In this document: piece by piece, positions 1-9,077 of the stretch
Layout of the letters: each line of letters begins with the position of its first letter
How positions within the stretch are numbered: position 1 is the stretch's first letter
NCBI RefSeq assembly: GCF_019802055.1
Contig: NZ_JAHVHW010000011.1
Coordinates: 1 to 64,000, forward strand
Reading direction: 5' to 3'
Origin: Ferrimonas balearica
GTDB taxonomy: Bacteria > Pseudomonadota > Gammaproteobacteria > Enterobacterales > Shewanellaceae
Length of the DNA: 64,000 nt
Translations under genes and position numbers: made by a program
Notes under the pieces: model-generated
Told to the model about the DNA's origin: nothing
The model's database searches: none
What the model saw: the letters and a program-made list of their open reading frames with translations, nothing else

Positions 1-2
1 TT

Positions 3-119
3 TGCCTGGTGGCAATAGCGTTGTGGTCCCACCTGATCCCATGCCGAACTCAGAAGTGAAACGCAACCGCGCCGATGGTAGTGTGGGAGTTCCCATGCGA
101 GAGTAGGTCACCGCCAGGC
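3..119 (+). rRNA. rrf: 5S ribosomal RNA
   Basis: Near-complete gammaproteobacterial 5S rRNA. It begins TGCCTGGTGGC, has the internal CCCATGCCGAACTCAG stretch and GATGGTAGTGTGGG, and closes with GCCAGGC, which pairs with the 5' end as helix I. The window starts almost exactly at its first base, so the 16S and 23S genes of this operon should lie just upstream, outside the window. A tRNA-Thr follows 9 bases later, as is common for distal tRNAs of rRNA operons. End points are accurate to a few bases. Confidence 0.94.
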
Positions 120-128
120 TCCTAATTT

Positions 129-204
129 GCTGATATAGCTCAGTTGGTAGAGCGCACCCTTGGTAAGGGTGAGGTCCCCAGTTCGAATCTGGGTATCAGC
201 ACCA
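129..204 (+). tRNA. tRNA-Thr (GGT anticodon)
   Basis: A 76-base cloverleaf with encoded CCA. The acceptor stem GCTGATA pairs with TATCAGC, the D-arm contains AGCTCAGTTGGTAGAGC, the anticodon stem-loop is ACCCTTGGTAAGGGT with GGT in the anticodon position (reads ACC/ACU, Thr), and the T-arm contains GTTCGAATC. It lies 9 bases after the 5S gene and directly before a terminator, so it is the last gene of the rRNA operon. Confidence 0.97.
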
Positions 205-210
205 TTCTTC

Positions 211-240
211 AAAACCCAGCCTATCGGCTGGGTTTTGTCG
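211..240 (+). terminator. Rho-independent terminator of the rRNA operon
   Basis: An inverted repeat AAAACCCAGCC / GGCTGGGTTTT with a short TATC loop, followed by T-rich sequence, seven bases after the tRNA CCA end. It should end the 5S/tRNA-Thr transcript. Confidence 0.88.
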
Positions 241-345
241 TTTCTGGCTGCCAGTCATCGATCCCTTCCAAACCACTTCCGGACTTGTTCGTGATTCCGC
301 ACTCCTTTACCGTGAGGCGAGTGCTGAATAAGGATAAGGAACACC

Positions 346-1629
346 ATGCGTTTTGAGATGATATGCACCGGAGAGGAGGTGCTGTCCGGCCAGATTGTCG
401 ATACCAACGCCGTTTGGGTTGCCCAGCAGTTGATGGAGCAGGGGATTGAGATGGCTCGTCGCACCACGGTGGGGGACAGACTTGAAGACCTGGTCGACGC
501 CTTTGCTGCCTGTGCTGGCCGGGCTGACGTGGTGCTGGTTAATGGTGGCCTTGGCCCTACTGCGGATGACCTGAGCGCGGAAGCGATGGCACGGCTGCTT
601 GGTGTGCCCCTGGAACTGAATCTTACCTGGCTGGAGACCATGACCCAGCTGTTTGAATCCCGGGGCCGCACCATGTCCGATAAGAATCGCAAGCAGGCGA
701 TGCTGCCCCAGGGAGCAGTGATGGTGGATAACCCAATCGGAACCGCTTGTGGATTTCGCGCCTACCACCAGGGCACCTGGTACTTCTTCACGCCAGGTGT
801 GCCTTCAGAGCTCAAGCGTATGGTGAAGGAGCAGTTGCTCCCCTGGCTGAAGACGGCATTTCCTATTGAGGTGCCGGTTGGGCTTCATCGTTTACTGACC
901 ATTGGCCAGGGGGAGTCCAATCTGGCTCAACTGCTTGAACCGATTTCCTTGCCTGAAGGGGTGACGCTCGGCTTTCGCGCATCGCTTCCCTATATCGAGG
1001 TGAAGTTACTGCAGCGTAAGCCGGTAGAGGCGGGTGCGTGGCAAGCGTTGCTTGCAAGCTACCGTCAGGCACTGGGTGATGCTCTGGTCGGGGAGAACGT
1101 CTCATCCCTGCCGGACGTGGTGCACCAACTCCTGACAGACAGTGGGCAGACACTGGCTACCGCTGAGTCTTGTACCGGGGGAATGGTCGCGAGTCAGCTG
1201 GTTGATCTGGCGGGCAGTTCAGCGTATCTGCTGGCTGGATTGGTGACCTACAGTAACGACGCGAAATGCGCATTGCTGGGGGTCAGCAATGACACGCTGG
1301 CGCGTTACGGTGCAGTGTCACTGGAGACGGTGATTGAGATGGCCGACGGAGCTCGGCAACGTATGGGCAGTGACTTTGCGGTCAGCATCAGCGGTATCGC
1401 CGGGCCGGATGGGGGAACGGAAGAGAAGCCGGTTGGTACGGTTTGTTTTGCTTTGGCGACGCCGGATGGCTGTTTCGCTCAGACCCTGTTCCTGGGTGCC
1501 AGACGGCGTAACGACATCCGGCTGTTGGCCGCCACAGTGGCCCACGACATGGTTCGCAGGGCACTGTTGGGGCTGCCAATGTTGGCGGATTACGGCTATC
1601 TCAAACGAGTGGATAGCCGAAACCGTTAA
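346..1629 (+). CDS. cinA: CinA-family protein (MoaB-like domain plus nicotinamide-nucleotide amidase)
   Basis: This 427-residue protein has the full two-domain CinA layout. Residues about 1-170 form a molybdopterin-binding (MoaB/Mog-like) domain with NGGLGPTADD near 66-75. Residues about 255-420 form the PncC-type amidase domain, with ATAESCTGG at 271-279 and SISGIAGPDGG near 347-357. PncC enzymes deamidate nicotinamide mononucleotide to nicotinate mononucleotide, salvaging NAD breakdown products; the N-terminal domain in some CinA proteins hydrolyses ADP-ribose. The ATG at 346 is preceded by AAGGATAAGGA at good spacing. The gene converges on the lipoprotein gene at 1626-2168 and the two share a TTAA, so their stop codons overlap with no terminator between them. 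The family is clear; whether the N-terminal domain is active here is not visible. Confidence 0.93.
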   Translation: MRFEMICTGEEVLSGQIVDTNAVWVAQQLMEQGIEMARRTTVGDRLEDLVDAFAACAGRADVVLVNGGLGPTADDLSAEAMARLLGVPLELNLTWLETMTQLFESRGRTMSDKNRKQAMLPQGAVMVDNPIGTACGFRAYHQGTWYFFTPGVPSELKRMVKEQLLPWLKTAFPIEVPVGLHRLLTIGQGESNLAQLLEPISLPEGVTLGFRASLPYIEVKLLQRKPVEAGAWQALLASYRQALGDALVGENVSSLPDVVHQLLTDSGQTLATAESCTGGMVASQLVDLAGSSAYLLAGLVTYSNDAKCALLGVSNDTLARYGAVSLETVIEMADGARQRMGSDFAVSISGIAGPDGGTEEKPVGTVCFALATPDGCFAQTLFLGARRRNDIRLLAATVAHDMVRRALLGLPMLADYGYLKRVDSRNR

Positions 1630-2168
1630 GGTTTGAGGATGAACTCCAATTGGCCGGGTTGCACTCTGAGCTCCCGGCCAAATTGTCTGAGGAGGTCCTC
1701 CTGCCAACCCTGCTGATCGAGCTGGTAAACCGGCTGGTTCTCCAGAAACAACTGAACCACCTGCATCGCCTCCCGGCTTAACGGGATAAGGGCCTGTTCC
1801 AGCTCTTTCGGGCTGGCACTGACGTCAGACAGGCTGACATCCCGCAGGTAAAGGCTATGATCATTCCTATCGTACCAGGGTGTTGCGTTGAAAGTGAACG
1901 CTAACTCAGCCCGAAGCGGGATAAGCGGGGTGTTCACTTTGACACTGCTGCGGGTATGAATGGCAACCCGGTCTGGTTCCTCACCAATGGTGACCTCAAT
2001 ATCGGAAAGGGTCATTCGCGCGCTGAGCCCTGGGCTCAGCTCCGCCTTTTGCTCCTTCCGCAGGGCATCGTTGAGGTAGCCCTCCAGTTCACTCTCGGTC
2101 ACGGTATAGGAGGCAGCACAGCCCCCTAACCCCAATGTCACCAGCAGCAGTGTCAGTACCCGCATCAT
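1626..2168 (-). CDS. DUF1439 lipoprotein (YceB-like)
   Basis: A 180-residue protein with a lipoprotein signal peptide: MMRVLTLLLVTLGLGGC, lipobox LGGC, predicted Cys at 17. After the signal it matches the DUF1439 pattern as I recall it, a small beta-rich outer-membrane lipoprotein like E. coli YceB, with the stretch YNDALRKEQ-like near residue 35 and a long amphipathic tail. No enzymatic motif is visible and the role of the family is not established. It sits one base downstream of ppc on the same strand, so it is probably cotranscribed with ppc. Its stop overlaps the cinA stop on the other strand. Identification rests on lipobox, size and general similarity. Confidence 0.8.
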   Translation of the reverse strand: MMRVLTLLLVTLGLGGCAASYTVTESELEGYLNDALRKEQKAELSPGLSARMTLSDIEVTIGEEPDRVAIHTRSSVKVNTPLIPLRAELAFTFNATPWYDRNDHSLYLRDVSLSDVSASPKELEQALIPLSREAMQVVQLFLENQPVYQLDQQGWQEDLLRQFGRELRVQPGQLEFILKP

Positions 2169-4808
2169 TTACCCCGTGTTACGCAGGCCAGCAGCAATGC
2201 CAGCGATGGTGATCATCAGTGCCTGCTGCAGAGCCGGGTCTTCCGGCTCCTGGCGACAGCGACGCAGCAGTTCCGCCTGCAGGAAGTTAAGCGGATCAAT
2301 GTAGGGGTGACGCAGGGCCACTGACTCTTTGTTCCAAGGGGTCAGGTCCATCAGTCCCTGCTCCTGAGTCAGGTCCAGCACACTGTGTACACCCACTTCC
2401 AGGCGGTGGCGCAGTGCGTCACCTAGTGCATGCAGCTCCGGCATCACCAGGATCTGCTCATAGTAGCGGGAGAGGTTTGGCTCAGACTTCGCGTACACCA
2501 TCTCCAGCATCGACAGGCGAGTGCGGAACAGAGGCCAGTTCAGGAACATCTCCCGAAGGGTTTCCTTGTGGCCCTGCTCAATCGCGTTCTGGAGGCTCTC
2601 TCCAGCTCCCAGCCAGGCTGGCAGCATCAGTCGGTTCTGAGTCCAGGCGAAGATCCAGGGGATGGCGCGCAGGGACTCAACGCCGCCATCGGCGCGGCGT
2701 TTTGCCGGGCGGCTGCCCAGAGGCAGAGCGGAGAGCTCAAGCTCAGGGGTGGCAGCGCGGAAATAGGGGACAAAGTCTGGCTCATCCTGAACGATCTGAC
2801 GGTAAGCGTTTACAGAGTCTTCTGCGATGCTGTCCATGAGATCCCGCCACTCCGGCTTGGGTGACAGAGGTGGCAGCAGGGTCGCCTCCAGCACCGCAGA
2901 GGTGTAGAGCGCCAGACTCTGCACTGCCACTTCCGGGAGGCCGAACTTAAAGCGGATCATCTCGCCCTGCTCAGTCACACGAAGGCGGCTGTCGACGGAG
3001 CCCGGCGGTTGAGACAGGATCGCTTCGTGAGCCGGGCCGCCACCACGACCAATGGAGCCACCGCGGCCGTGGAACAGAGTCAGCGCAACACCAGCATCCT
3101 TACACACATTCACCAGGGCTTCCTGAGCTCGGTATTGGGCCCAGGAGGCGGCCATTACCCCGGCATCCTTGGCGGAGTCGGAGTAGCCAATCATCACCTG
3201 CTGTTTGCCTCGGCAGTAGCCCAGGTACCAGTCGATATGCAGCAGGTTCTTCATTACCGAAGGGGCGTTGTCGAGATCGCTCAGGGTCTCGAACAAGGGG
3301 ACGATCGGCAGGGCAAAACGGCAGTCGCACTCTTTCAGCAGCAGGGCAACGGCCAGCACGTCGGAGGCCTCACTGGCCATGGAGATTACGTAGGAGCCTA
3401 AGGCTTCCGGGCTTTGCGTGCCGATCAGGCGGCAGGTATCCAGCACCTCCTGAGTTTCCGGTGAGGCTTGCCACTGGTGCGGCAGCAGCGGGCGCCGACT
3501 GGCCAGTTCGCGCAGCAGGAAGGATTGTTTCTCCTCTTCGCTCCAGTGCAGGTAATCACCGAGCCCCAGATATCGGGTGATCTCTGCGATGGCGGAGGCA
3601 TGGCGATCGGAGCTTTGACGGATATCCAGCCGCACCAGCGTCAGGCCAAAGCAGTGGATGCGGCGGATGGTATCAAGCAGCAGACCGTTGGCGATCAGGC
3701 GCATGCCCTGGTCCAACAGGCTTTGATAGATGGTATCCAGCGGCTTAAGCAGGTCCTGCTTCTGCCAGATGAGGGTACTCGGGTCCACCTTTGGCTGCTG
3801 GCCATCCAGTCGCGCCATCAGGTAGTCCTGGGTTTCGGTCAGTTGTTCACGCAGTTGGCGCAACAGCACTCGGTAGGGTTCGCGATGATCGCCGACCATG
3901 GCCCGGATCGCCTTGTCGCAGTCGGTCATCGAGAGTTCGCCGATCAGCTGGTTGATGTCCTCCAGATAGAGACGCACGGCGGTGCAGCGATTGCGCAGCA
4001 GCACCTCTTCGCTGACCTTGGCAGTCACAAAGGGGTTGCCGTCGCGGTCACCGCCCATCCAGCTGGAAAACTTCACCGGGGCGACATGGGGGGGCAGCTG
4101 ACGGCCAGCGTGGTCCTCAACCTGCTCGTTCAGTTGGCGCAGGAACTCGGGAACCGCGTGCCAGAGGCTCGCCTCGATCGTGGCCAGCCCCCAGCGGGCT
4201 TCATCTACCGGTGTGGGACGCTGCTTACGGATCTCGTTGGTGTGCCAGATCTGTGCGACCAGCTGGCGCATACGGAGCTGATTGCGCTTGATTTCCCGCT
4301 CACTGAGCTGGGGATTCTCACGCTCGCTCAGGCACTCAATCAGTGCGGCGTACTTGCTGATCAGGGTACGGCGGGTAACCTCGGTCGGGTGGGCAGTCAG
4401 TACCAGATCGATCTCCAGCTTCTCCAGCTCATCGATCAACTGCTCAGGCTTGAGTTGGGCTTTGCCGTTAAACAGGCGGCCCAGCAACAGGTCTACCGGG
4501 TCCGGCACACACACCAACTCGTCGCAGTTGCGTGAGATGGTATGGAACTGCTCGGCAATGTTGGCGAGATTCAGGAACTGGTTGAAGGCGCTGGCAAAGG
4601 GGACCAACTGCTCATCAGGCAACTGCGAAAGCAGCGCCAGCATCTTGGATTGCGCATCAGCATCGCCCTGACGGGACGCCTTGGAGAGCTGACGCACCTC
4701 CTCAATCAAATTCAGAAAAGCTGCGCCATGCTCAGCTTCGATGGTCTCACCTAAAATCTCGCCCAGCAGATGGACGTTTGCCTTTAGGGGGGCGTACATG
4801 TCATTCAT
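2169..4808 (-). CDS. ppc: Phosphoenolpyruvate carboxylase
   Basis: An 879-residue enzyme that carboxylates phosphoenolpyruvate to oxaloacetate, replenishing the TCA cycle and supplying aspartate and glutamate-family amino acids. The catalytic-His motif VLTAHPTE is at residues 136-143 (His140), and the glycine-rich [16 protein letters not shown] loop is near residue 580. The end, [14 protein letters not shown], is the family's conserved C-terminus. Length is close to the E. coli enzyme (883). The ATG at 4808 is preceded by AAGGGAAC at 8 bases. The gene is divergent from the arg operon. In E. coli argE lies between ppc and argC, but here that position is empty. Confidence 0.97.
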   Translation of the reverse strand: MNDMYAPLKANVHLLGEILGETIEAEHGAAFLNLIEEVRQLSKASRQGDADAQSKMLALLSQLPDEQLVPFASAFNQFLNLANIAEQFHTISRNCDELVCVPDPVDLLLGRLFNGKAQLKPEQLIDELEKLEIDLVLTAHPTEVTRRTLISKYAALIECLSERENPQLSEREIKRNQLRMRQLVAQIWHTNEIRKQRPTPVDEARWGLATIEASLWHAVPEFLRQLNEQVEDHAGRQLPPHVAPVKFSSWMGGDRDGNPFVTAKVSEEVLLRNRCTAVRLYLEDINQLIGELSMTDCDKAIRAMVGDHREPYRVLLRQLREQLTETQDYLMARLDGQQPKVDPSTLIWQKQDLLKPLDTIYQSLLDQGMRLIANGLLLDTIRRIHCFGLTLVRLDIRQSSDRHASAIAEITRYLGLGDYLHWSEEEKQSFLLRELASRRPLLPHQWQASPETQEVLDTCRLIGTQSPEALGSYVISMASEASDVLAVALLLKECDCRFALPIVPLFETLSDLDNAPSVMKNLLHIDWYLGYCRGKQQVMIGYSDSAKDAGVMAASWAQYRAQEALVNVCKDAGVALTLFHGRGGSIGRGGGPAHEAILSQPPGSVDSRLRVTEQGEMIRFKFGLPEVAVQSLALYTSAVLEATLLPPLSPKPEWRDLMDSIAEDSVNAYRQIVQDEPDFVPYFRAATPELELSALPLGSRPAKRRADGGVESLRAIPWIFAWTQNRLMLPAWLGAGESLQNAIEQGHKETLREMFLNWPLFRTRLSMLEMVYAKSEPNLSRYYEQILVMPELHALGDALRHRLEVGVHSVLDLTQEQGLMDLTPWNKESVALRHPYIDPLNFLQAELLRRCRQEPEDPALQQALMITIAGIAAGLRNTG

Positions 4809-4964
4809 TGAGGTTCCCTTGCCTTATACCCGTTTGTTCTGATCCTGAGTGCCGCTATCGGCTGGGTCAATAGGCCGATTCGGAATTTCCTGCTCTGTGA
4901 AGGGAATTCTGTGCACTGTGCCCAAACTGCCTTTTTTCCGCCTCGAGCGACAAGCTTTTTCGAG

Positions 4965-4999
4965 AAAATAAAAATGCTTTGGGGTTGCATAATAAATCA
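4965..4999 (+). promoter_or_regulatory. Candidate ArgR operator (ARG boxes) and -10 of the argC operon
   Basis: TGCATAATAAATCA at 4986-4999 matches the enterobacterial ARG box core TGAATAATTATTCA at 11 of 14 positions by hand alignment. A weaker half-match at 4965-4978, AAAATAAAAATGCT (8 of 14), lies exactly 21 bases upstream, the centre-to-centre spacing of paired ARG boxes. CATAAT at 4988-4993 inside the better box is a plausible -10, which would put transcription near 5000. No convincing -35 is visible. ArgR with arginine would be expected to repress here, but this is inferred from sequence alone. Confidence 0.5.
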
Positions 5000-5038
5000 C
5001 TCTTGGTACTCTGTGTCACATCTCACGGAGTGAATGCC

Positions 5039-5092
5039 ATGACTATGACTTGCTGGACCCTGCCTTTTCCCGTCATTCGACGACGATCCTGA
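5039..5092 (+). CDS. Possible arginine-rich leader peptide of the arg operon
   Basis: A 17-codon open frame, MTMTCWTLPFPVIRRRS, lies in the leader of argC. Its ATG at 5039 is preceded by CACGGAG, giving GGAG at 8 bases' spacing, a good ribosome-binding site. Codons 14-16 are three consecutive CGA (Arg, a rare codon) directly before Ser-stop. The stop codon at 5090 falls inside one arm of a potential hairpin (see 5088-5140). A peptide with a run of the regulated amino acid near its end, between promoter and first structural gene, is the layout of a ribosome-mediated attenuator. I know of no described case for this operon in this group, and chance cannot be excluded for so short a frame. Confidence 0.5.
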   Translation: MTMTCWTLPFPVIRRRS

Positions 5093-5140
5093 TTCCCCCC
5101 GGGCTATCAGGCCCACTCGCCGTACCCTACGTTTTATTAT
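5088..5140 (+). promoter_or_regulatory. Alternative hairpins in the argC leader
   Basis: Downstream of the leader frame two mutually exclusive stems can be drawn. CCTGAT (5088-5093) pairs with ATCAGG (5106-5111), and GGGC (5101-5104) pairs with GCCC (5111-5114). A third small stem, CGTA/TACG (5121-5131), is followed by TTTTATTAT, a weak terminator-like tail. A ribosome halted on the CGA codons at 5078-5086 would cover the first arm. The stems are short, so this is suggestive only. The remainder of the intergenic stretch 4809-5160 holds the ppc upstream region and shows no other gene. Confidence 0.35.
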
Positions 5141-5160
5141 GACAATAAAGGAAAAAGACC

Positions 5161-6162
5161 ATGATCCAGGTCGCCGTGATTGGTGCCTCTGGTTACACCG
5201 GAGCCATCCTGGCTAAATTGATTGCCCAACATCCTCAGATGACTCTGGCCGGGTGCTACGTTTCTGAGGGCAGTGTTGATAAGCATACTCCGCTTTCCCA
5301 TCTCTATCCTGAGTTGCTCGGCCTGGTTGATCTGCCCCTGCAACCTCTGACCGATGAAGCGATCAAGCAACTTGGCAGCGAGGTTCAAGCGGTGTGTCTG
5401 GCGACGGAGCACCAGATCAGCGCAACGCTGGCACCTCAACTGCTCGCTCAAGGCCTGACGGTGTTTGACCTTTCCGGTGGCCACCGTTTTGCCGACTCCT
5501 CTGTCTACCCCAGCCATTATGGCTTTACCCACCCATCCCCCGAGCTGCTGACCGATGCGGTGTACGGGTTGGCAGAGTGGGCGGGTCAACCCTTGAGTGA
5601 AGCCGCGTTGATCGCCGTGCCTGGATGCTACCCGACTGCCGCGCTTACGGCACTCAAGCCGCTGAAAAACAATAACCTTATTAGTGGCGTTCCGGTGATT
5701 AATGCGGTCAGTGGTGTCTCTGGCGCTGGTCGGAAAGCCAGCCTGACCAACAGCTTCTGTCAGGTCAGTCTGACCCCTTACGGGGTGCTGGGGCATCGTC
5801 ATCAGCCGGAGATTGAGACTCAGCTCGGCTGTCCTGTGGTGTTCACCCCCCACCTGGGGGCGTTCAAACGGGGGATTCTGGCCACCATTACCGTGCCGGT
5901 TGCTCCGGGATGCACCGAGGCCGATGTGGCTGACGCTTACGGGGTTTATGCGGGCAGCCCGGTGGTCAAACTGCTGCCAGAGGGTCAGTGGCCCAAAGTG
6001 GATGATGTCGCGGGTTCGGATCGCTGCCTGCTGGCCTGGAAGCTGGACAGCGAGCGCCAGATCCTGGTGGTGGCGAGTGCCATTGACAACCTGATGAAGG
6101 GGGCGGCAAGTCAGGCGCTCCAGTGCATAGTTATTCGGTTTGGCCTTGGGGGTGAAGTATGA
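5161..6162 (+). CDS. argC: N-acetyl-gamma-glutamyl-phosphate reductase
   Basis: A 333-residue NADP-dependent reductase that turns N-acetylglutamyl phosphate into N-acetylglutamate semialdehyde, the third step of arginine synthesis. The N-terminal Rossmann motif [10 protein letters not shown] is at residues 8-17, and the catalytic cysteine is Cys156 in AVPGCYPTA. Length agrees with the E. coli protein (334). ATG at 5161 follows AAAGGAAAAAGACC. First structural gene of the operon argC-B-F-G-H(A), with a 4-base overlap (ATGA) to argB suggesting translational coupling. Control is probably through the ARG-box-like site and perhaps the leader upstream. Confidence 0.97.
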   Translation: MIQVAVIGASGYTGAILAKLIAQHPQMTLAGCYVSEGSVDKHTPLSHLYPELLGLVDLPLQPLTDEAIKQLGSEVQAVCLATEHQISATLAPQLLAQGLTVFDLSGGHRFADSSVYPSHYGFTHPSPELLTDAVYGLAEWAGQPLSEAALIAVPGCYPTAALTALKPLKNNNLISGVPVINAVSGVSGAGRKASLTNSFCQVSLTPYGVLGHRHQPEIETQLGCPVVFTPHLGAFKRGILATITVPVAPGCTEADVADAYGVYAGSPVVKLLPEGQWPKVDDVAGSDRCLLAWKLDSERQILVVASAIDNLMKGAASQALQCIVIRFGLGGEV

Positions 6163-6929
6163 AGACCATGGTGATCAAAGTGGGCGGGGCGTTGCTTGCC
6201 TGCGAAAAGGGGGTGGAGCGGCTCTTTTCTACCCTTAAAGAACTGAAAATCTCTGGCTGGAATGCGGTATTGGTTCACGGCGGTGGGGTATTGGTGGAGC
6301 AGCAGCTGACGGCCAATGGGTTTGTTTCCGAGAAGAAGCAGGGTCTGCGGGTCACTCCCGAGGAGCAGATGGACGTGGTGGCCGGGGCATTGGCGGGCAG
6401 CGCCAACACCCAGTTGGTGGCTGGCGCCATTGCCGCTGGTCTGAAACCTGTTGGCCTGTCTCTGGCCGATGGCGGGATGACTGAAGCACAGGTGCTGGAC
6501 CCGGAGCTGGGAGCGGTTGGGAAGGTGACACCGGGGCAGCCCGAACTTCTGCAAACCCTTATCCAGCTTGGCATGCTGCCCATCATCAGTTCGATTGCGG
6601 TGGATACCGAGGGACAGCGCCTGAACGTCAACGCGGATCAGGCCGCCACGGTGATCTGCCAACTGCTTAATGCGGAACTCACCCTGCTGTCAGACGTGTC
6701 CGGCGTGTTGGACGGGAAGGGGCAGCTGGTTCCGAACCTGGATCCCGCCCTGGCCGCAGAGCTGACCCGTCAGGGGGTGATCGAGGGCGGCATGAAGGTG
6801 AAGGTGGAAGCGGCTCTGGAAGCGGCCCGCTCCATCAATAACCGGGTACTGGTAGCCAGCTGGCGCTACCCGGAACAGTTAGCTGCCCTGGTAAAGGGCG
6901 AGCCGGTGGGCACCCAGGTGCACCCCTGA
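6159..6929 (+). CDS. argB: Acetylglutamate kinase
   Basis: A 256-residue amino-acid kinase that phosphorylates N-acetylglutamate in arginine synthesis. It has the N-terminal VIKVGGALL motif (residues 5-13), the VHGGG loop near 40-44, the VNADQAA stretch and the [11 protein letters not shown] segment near 210-220 typical of the family. Length is within two residues of E. coli ArgB. It lacks the N-terminal helix of the arginine-inhibited hexameric kinases, so feedback control would be expected at acetylglutamate synthase instead. The ATG overlaps the argC stop. Confidence 0.96.
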   Translation: MKTMVIKVGGALLACEKGVERLFSTLKELKISGWNAVLVHGGGVLVEQQLTANGFVSEKKQGLRVTPEEQMDVVAGALAGSANTQLVAGAIAAGLKPVGLSLADGGMTEAQVLDPELGAVGKVTPGQPELLQTLIQLGMLPIISSIAVDTEGQRLNVNADQAATVICQLLNAELTLLSDVSGVLDGKGQLVPNLDPALAAELTRQGVIEGGMKVKVEAALEAARSINNRVLVASWRYPEQLAALVKGEPVGTQVHP

Positions 6930-6954
6930 GCGACAACGGACAAGGAACGAAACC

Positions 6955-7863
6955 ATGAAACATCTATTGACCATCAAGGATTTGAGCCCGGATCAGATCC
7001 ATCAACTGATTCAGTTGGCCAAAACCCTGAAGGCGGATTACACCCCCTATCAGGATGTCCTGAAGGGCCAATCCGTTGTCACTCTGTTTGAGAAACCGAG
7101 CTTGCGTACCCGGGTCAGCTTTGACATCGGTATCAACAAGCTGGGCGGACACAGCGTCTACCTGGACCAGCAGAATGGGGCTCTCGGCCAACGGGAGTCG
7201 GTGAAGGATTTCGCCATGAACCTGTCCCGTTGGTGCGATGCCATCGTGGCCCGGGTGTTCTCCCACCAAACTCTGGAGGAGCTGGCCCAGTACGCGACGG
7301 TACCGGTAGTGAACTCGCTGTCCGATCTCTATCACCCGTGCCAGGGTCTGGCGGATTTCCTGACTTTGTCCGAGCAGTACGACGATCTGTCAAAGGTTAA
7401 GCTGGGCTACGTGGGCGACGGCAACAATGTCACTCATTCACTGATGTTCGCTGCCGCCAAGCTGGGGGCTGCCATGGTGGTGGTTTGCCCTCCTGGCCAC
7501 TTCCCGGATGGTCAGGTGGTCACGGAAGCGCAAGCGATCGCCGCGCAACATGGCGGCTCCCTGGTGCTTTCCTCAGATCTGGCGGCGCTGGAAGGGGTCG
7601 ATGCCCTTTACGCGGATACCTGGATCTCCATGGGCGACAGCACCCCATTCGAGGCGATCAAAGCCAAGTTCATGCCCTACCAAATCAACAGCAAGCTGAT
7701 GACGCTGACCGGCGCCAAGCATGTACTGCACTGTCAGCCTGCTCACCGTGAAGTGGAGATCACATCCGAAGTGATGGATTCCCCGGCCTCCCTGATCCTG
7801 GACCAGGCCGAAAACCGGATGCATATCCAGAACGCCATTTTGCTCGAATTGATGAAGGACTAA
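6955..7863 (+). CDS. argF: Ornithine carbamoyltransferase
   Basis: A 302-residue transcarbamylase that makes citrulline from ornithine and carbamoyl phosphate. Carbamoyl-phosphate-binding SLRTR is at 49-53 (usually STRTR), HPCQ at 127-130, and DTWISMGD near 221-228. The ornithine-site motif is HCQPAHR at 259-265, where most ornithine enzymes I recall have HCLPA. The Cys is retained. I call it ornithine-specific from overall similarity and its place between argB and argG; a related substrate such as acetylornithine is possible but less likely. The ATG follows AAGGAACG, 25 bases after argB. Confidence 0.93.
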   Translation: MKHLLTIKDLSPDQIHQLIQLAKTLKADYTPYQDVLKGQSVVTLFEKPSLRTRVSFDIGINKLGGHSVYLDQQNGALGQRESVKDFAMNLSRWCDAIVARVFSHQTLEELAQYATVPVVNSLSDLYHPCQGLADFLTLSEQYDDLSKVKLGYVGDGNNVTHSLMFAAAKLGAAMVVVCPPGHFPDGQVVTEAQAIAAQHGGSLVLSSDLAALEGVDALYADTWISMGDSTPFEAIKAKFMPYQINSKLMTLTGAKHVLHCQPAHREVEITSEVMDSPASLILDQAENRMHIQNAILLELMKD

Positions 7864-7867
7864 GACC

Positions 7868-9076
7868 ATGACCAAAATTAAAAAAGTTGTTCTCGCGTAC
7901 TCCGGTGGACTGGATACCTCTGCCATCATCCCCTGGCTGAAGGAGCAGCATGACTGCGAGGTGGTGGCCTTTGTTGCCGATGTGGGTCAGGGCGCAGAAG
8001 AGCTCGAAGGGGTGGAAGCCAAAGCGCTGGCATCCGGCGCTTCCAGCTGCCATGTAGTGGACCTGAAAGAGGCGTTTGTTGAGGACTACATCAACCCGAT
8101 CCTTCAAACCGGTGCGCTTTATGAGGGCACCTACCTGCTGGGTACCGCCATGGCGCGTCCCATCATTGCCAAAGCGCAGGTCGAGCTGGCTTTGCAGGTG
8201 GGCGCGGACGCGCTCGCTCACGGCTGTACCGGCAAAGGCAACGATCAGGTGCGTTTCGAGTCCACCTACGCGGCTCTGGCGCCGGAACTGGCCGTGGTCG
8301 CCCCTTGGCGGGAGTGGACCATGAAGTCCCGTACCGATCTGCTGAACTACCTGGCCAGCAAAAACATCCCCACCACCGCCTCTGCGGAGAAGATCTACAG
8401 CCGTGACGCCAACGCCTGGCACATCTCCCACGAAGGGGGCGAGCTGGAAGACCCATACTGCGAGCCGAGCGAGCAGGTATGGACCTGGACCCAATCCCCG
8501 GAGCAGGCTCCCAACGAAGCGCAGTACGTCAGTCTGCAGTTCGAATCCGGCGTACTGACTGCGGTGGACGGTGAAGCGATGAGCCCTTACAACGCGCTGA
8601 ACTACCTCAATGGTGTGGCAGCAAAGCATGGGGTGGGCCGGATCGACATCGTGGAAAACCGTCTGGTGGGCATGAAGTCCCGCGGTTGCTACGAGACTCC
8701 CGGAGGCACGGTGATCAACAATGCCCTGCGTGGTCTGGAGACGCTGGTGCTGGATAAAGCGGCCTTTAAATTCCGCGAGCAGATCGGCCTGGAGTTCTCT
8801 CATGTGCTGTATGACGGACGCTGGTTTACCCCGGTGGCCAAGGCCCAACTGGCTGCAGCACAAAGCCTGGCAGAAGCCCTGACCGGCGAGATCGTGGTGA
8901 AGCTCTATAAGGGCCATGCCACCGTCGTGAAACGTCAGAGTCCCAACAGCCTCTACTCTGAAGCGTTCTCTACCTTCGAGGAGGATGAGGTGTATAACCA
9001 GAAGCACGCTGAAGGCTTTATCCGGTTGTTCAGCCTGTCCAGCCGGATCGCCGCCATGCACAAGGAGCAGCAGTAA
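7868..9076 (+). CDS. argG: Argininosuccinate synthase
   Basis: A 402-residue ATP-dependent ligase joining citrulline and aspartate to argininosuccinate. It shows the N-type ATP pyrophosphatase P-loop AYSGGLDTS at 10-18, the [13 protein letters not shown] stretch near 118-130, and the [14 protein letters not shown] substrate segment near 87-100. The length fits the shorter (about 400-residue) class of this enzyme rather than the longer E. coli type. It starts 4 bases after argF and ends one base before argH, so the three genes are tightly packed in one operon. Confidence 0.97.
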   Translation: MTKIKKVVLAYSGGLDTSAIIPWLKEQHDCEVVAFVADVGQGAEELEGVEAKALASGASSCHVVDLKEAFVEDYINPILQTGALYEGTYLLGTAMARPIIAKAQVELALQVGADALAHGCTGKGNDQVRFESTYAALAPELAVVAPWREWTMKSRTDLLNYLASKNIPTTASAEKIYSRDANAWHISHEGGELEDPYCEPSEQVWTWTQSPEQAPNEAQYVSLQFESGVLTAVDGEAMSPYNALNYLNGVAAKHGVGRIDIVENRLVGMKSRGCYETPGGTVINNALRGLETLVLDKAAFKFREQIGLEFSHVLYDGRWFTPVAKAQLAAAQSLAEALTGEIVVKLYKGHATVVKRQSPNSLYSEAFSTFEEDEVYNQKHAEGFIRLFSLSSRIAAMHKEQQ

Positions 9077-9077
9077 T

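Noticed and set aside
144-356. A 70-codon frame across the tRNA-Thr and its terminator
   Set aside because: It covers a tRNA gene and a terminator and has no ribosome-binding site.
3468-4535. A 355-codon open frame on the plus strand opposite ppc
   Set aside because: It mirrors the codon pattern of ppc, has no recognisable domain or ribosome site, and ppc is certain.
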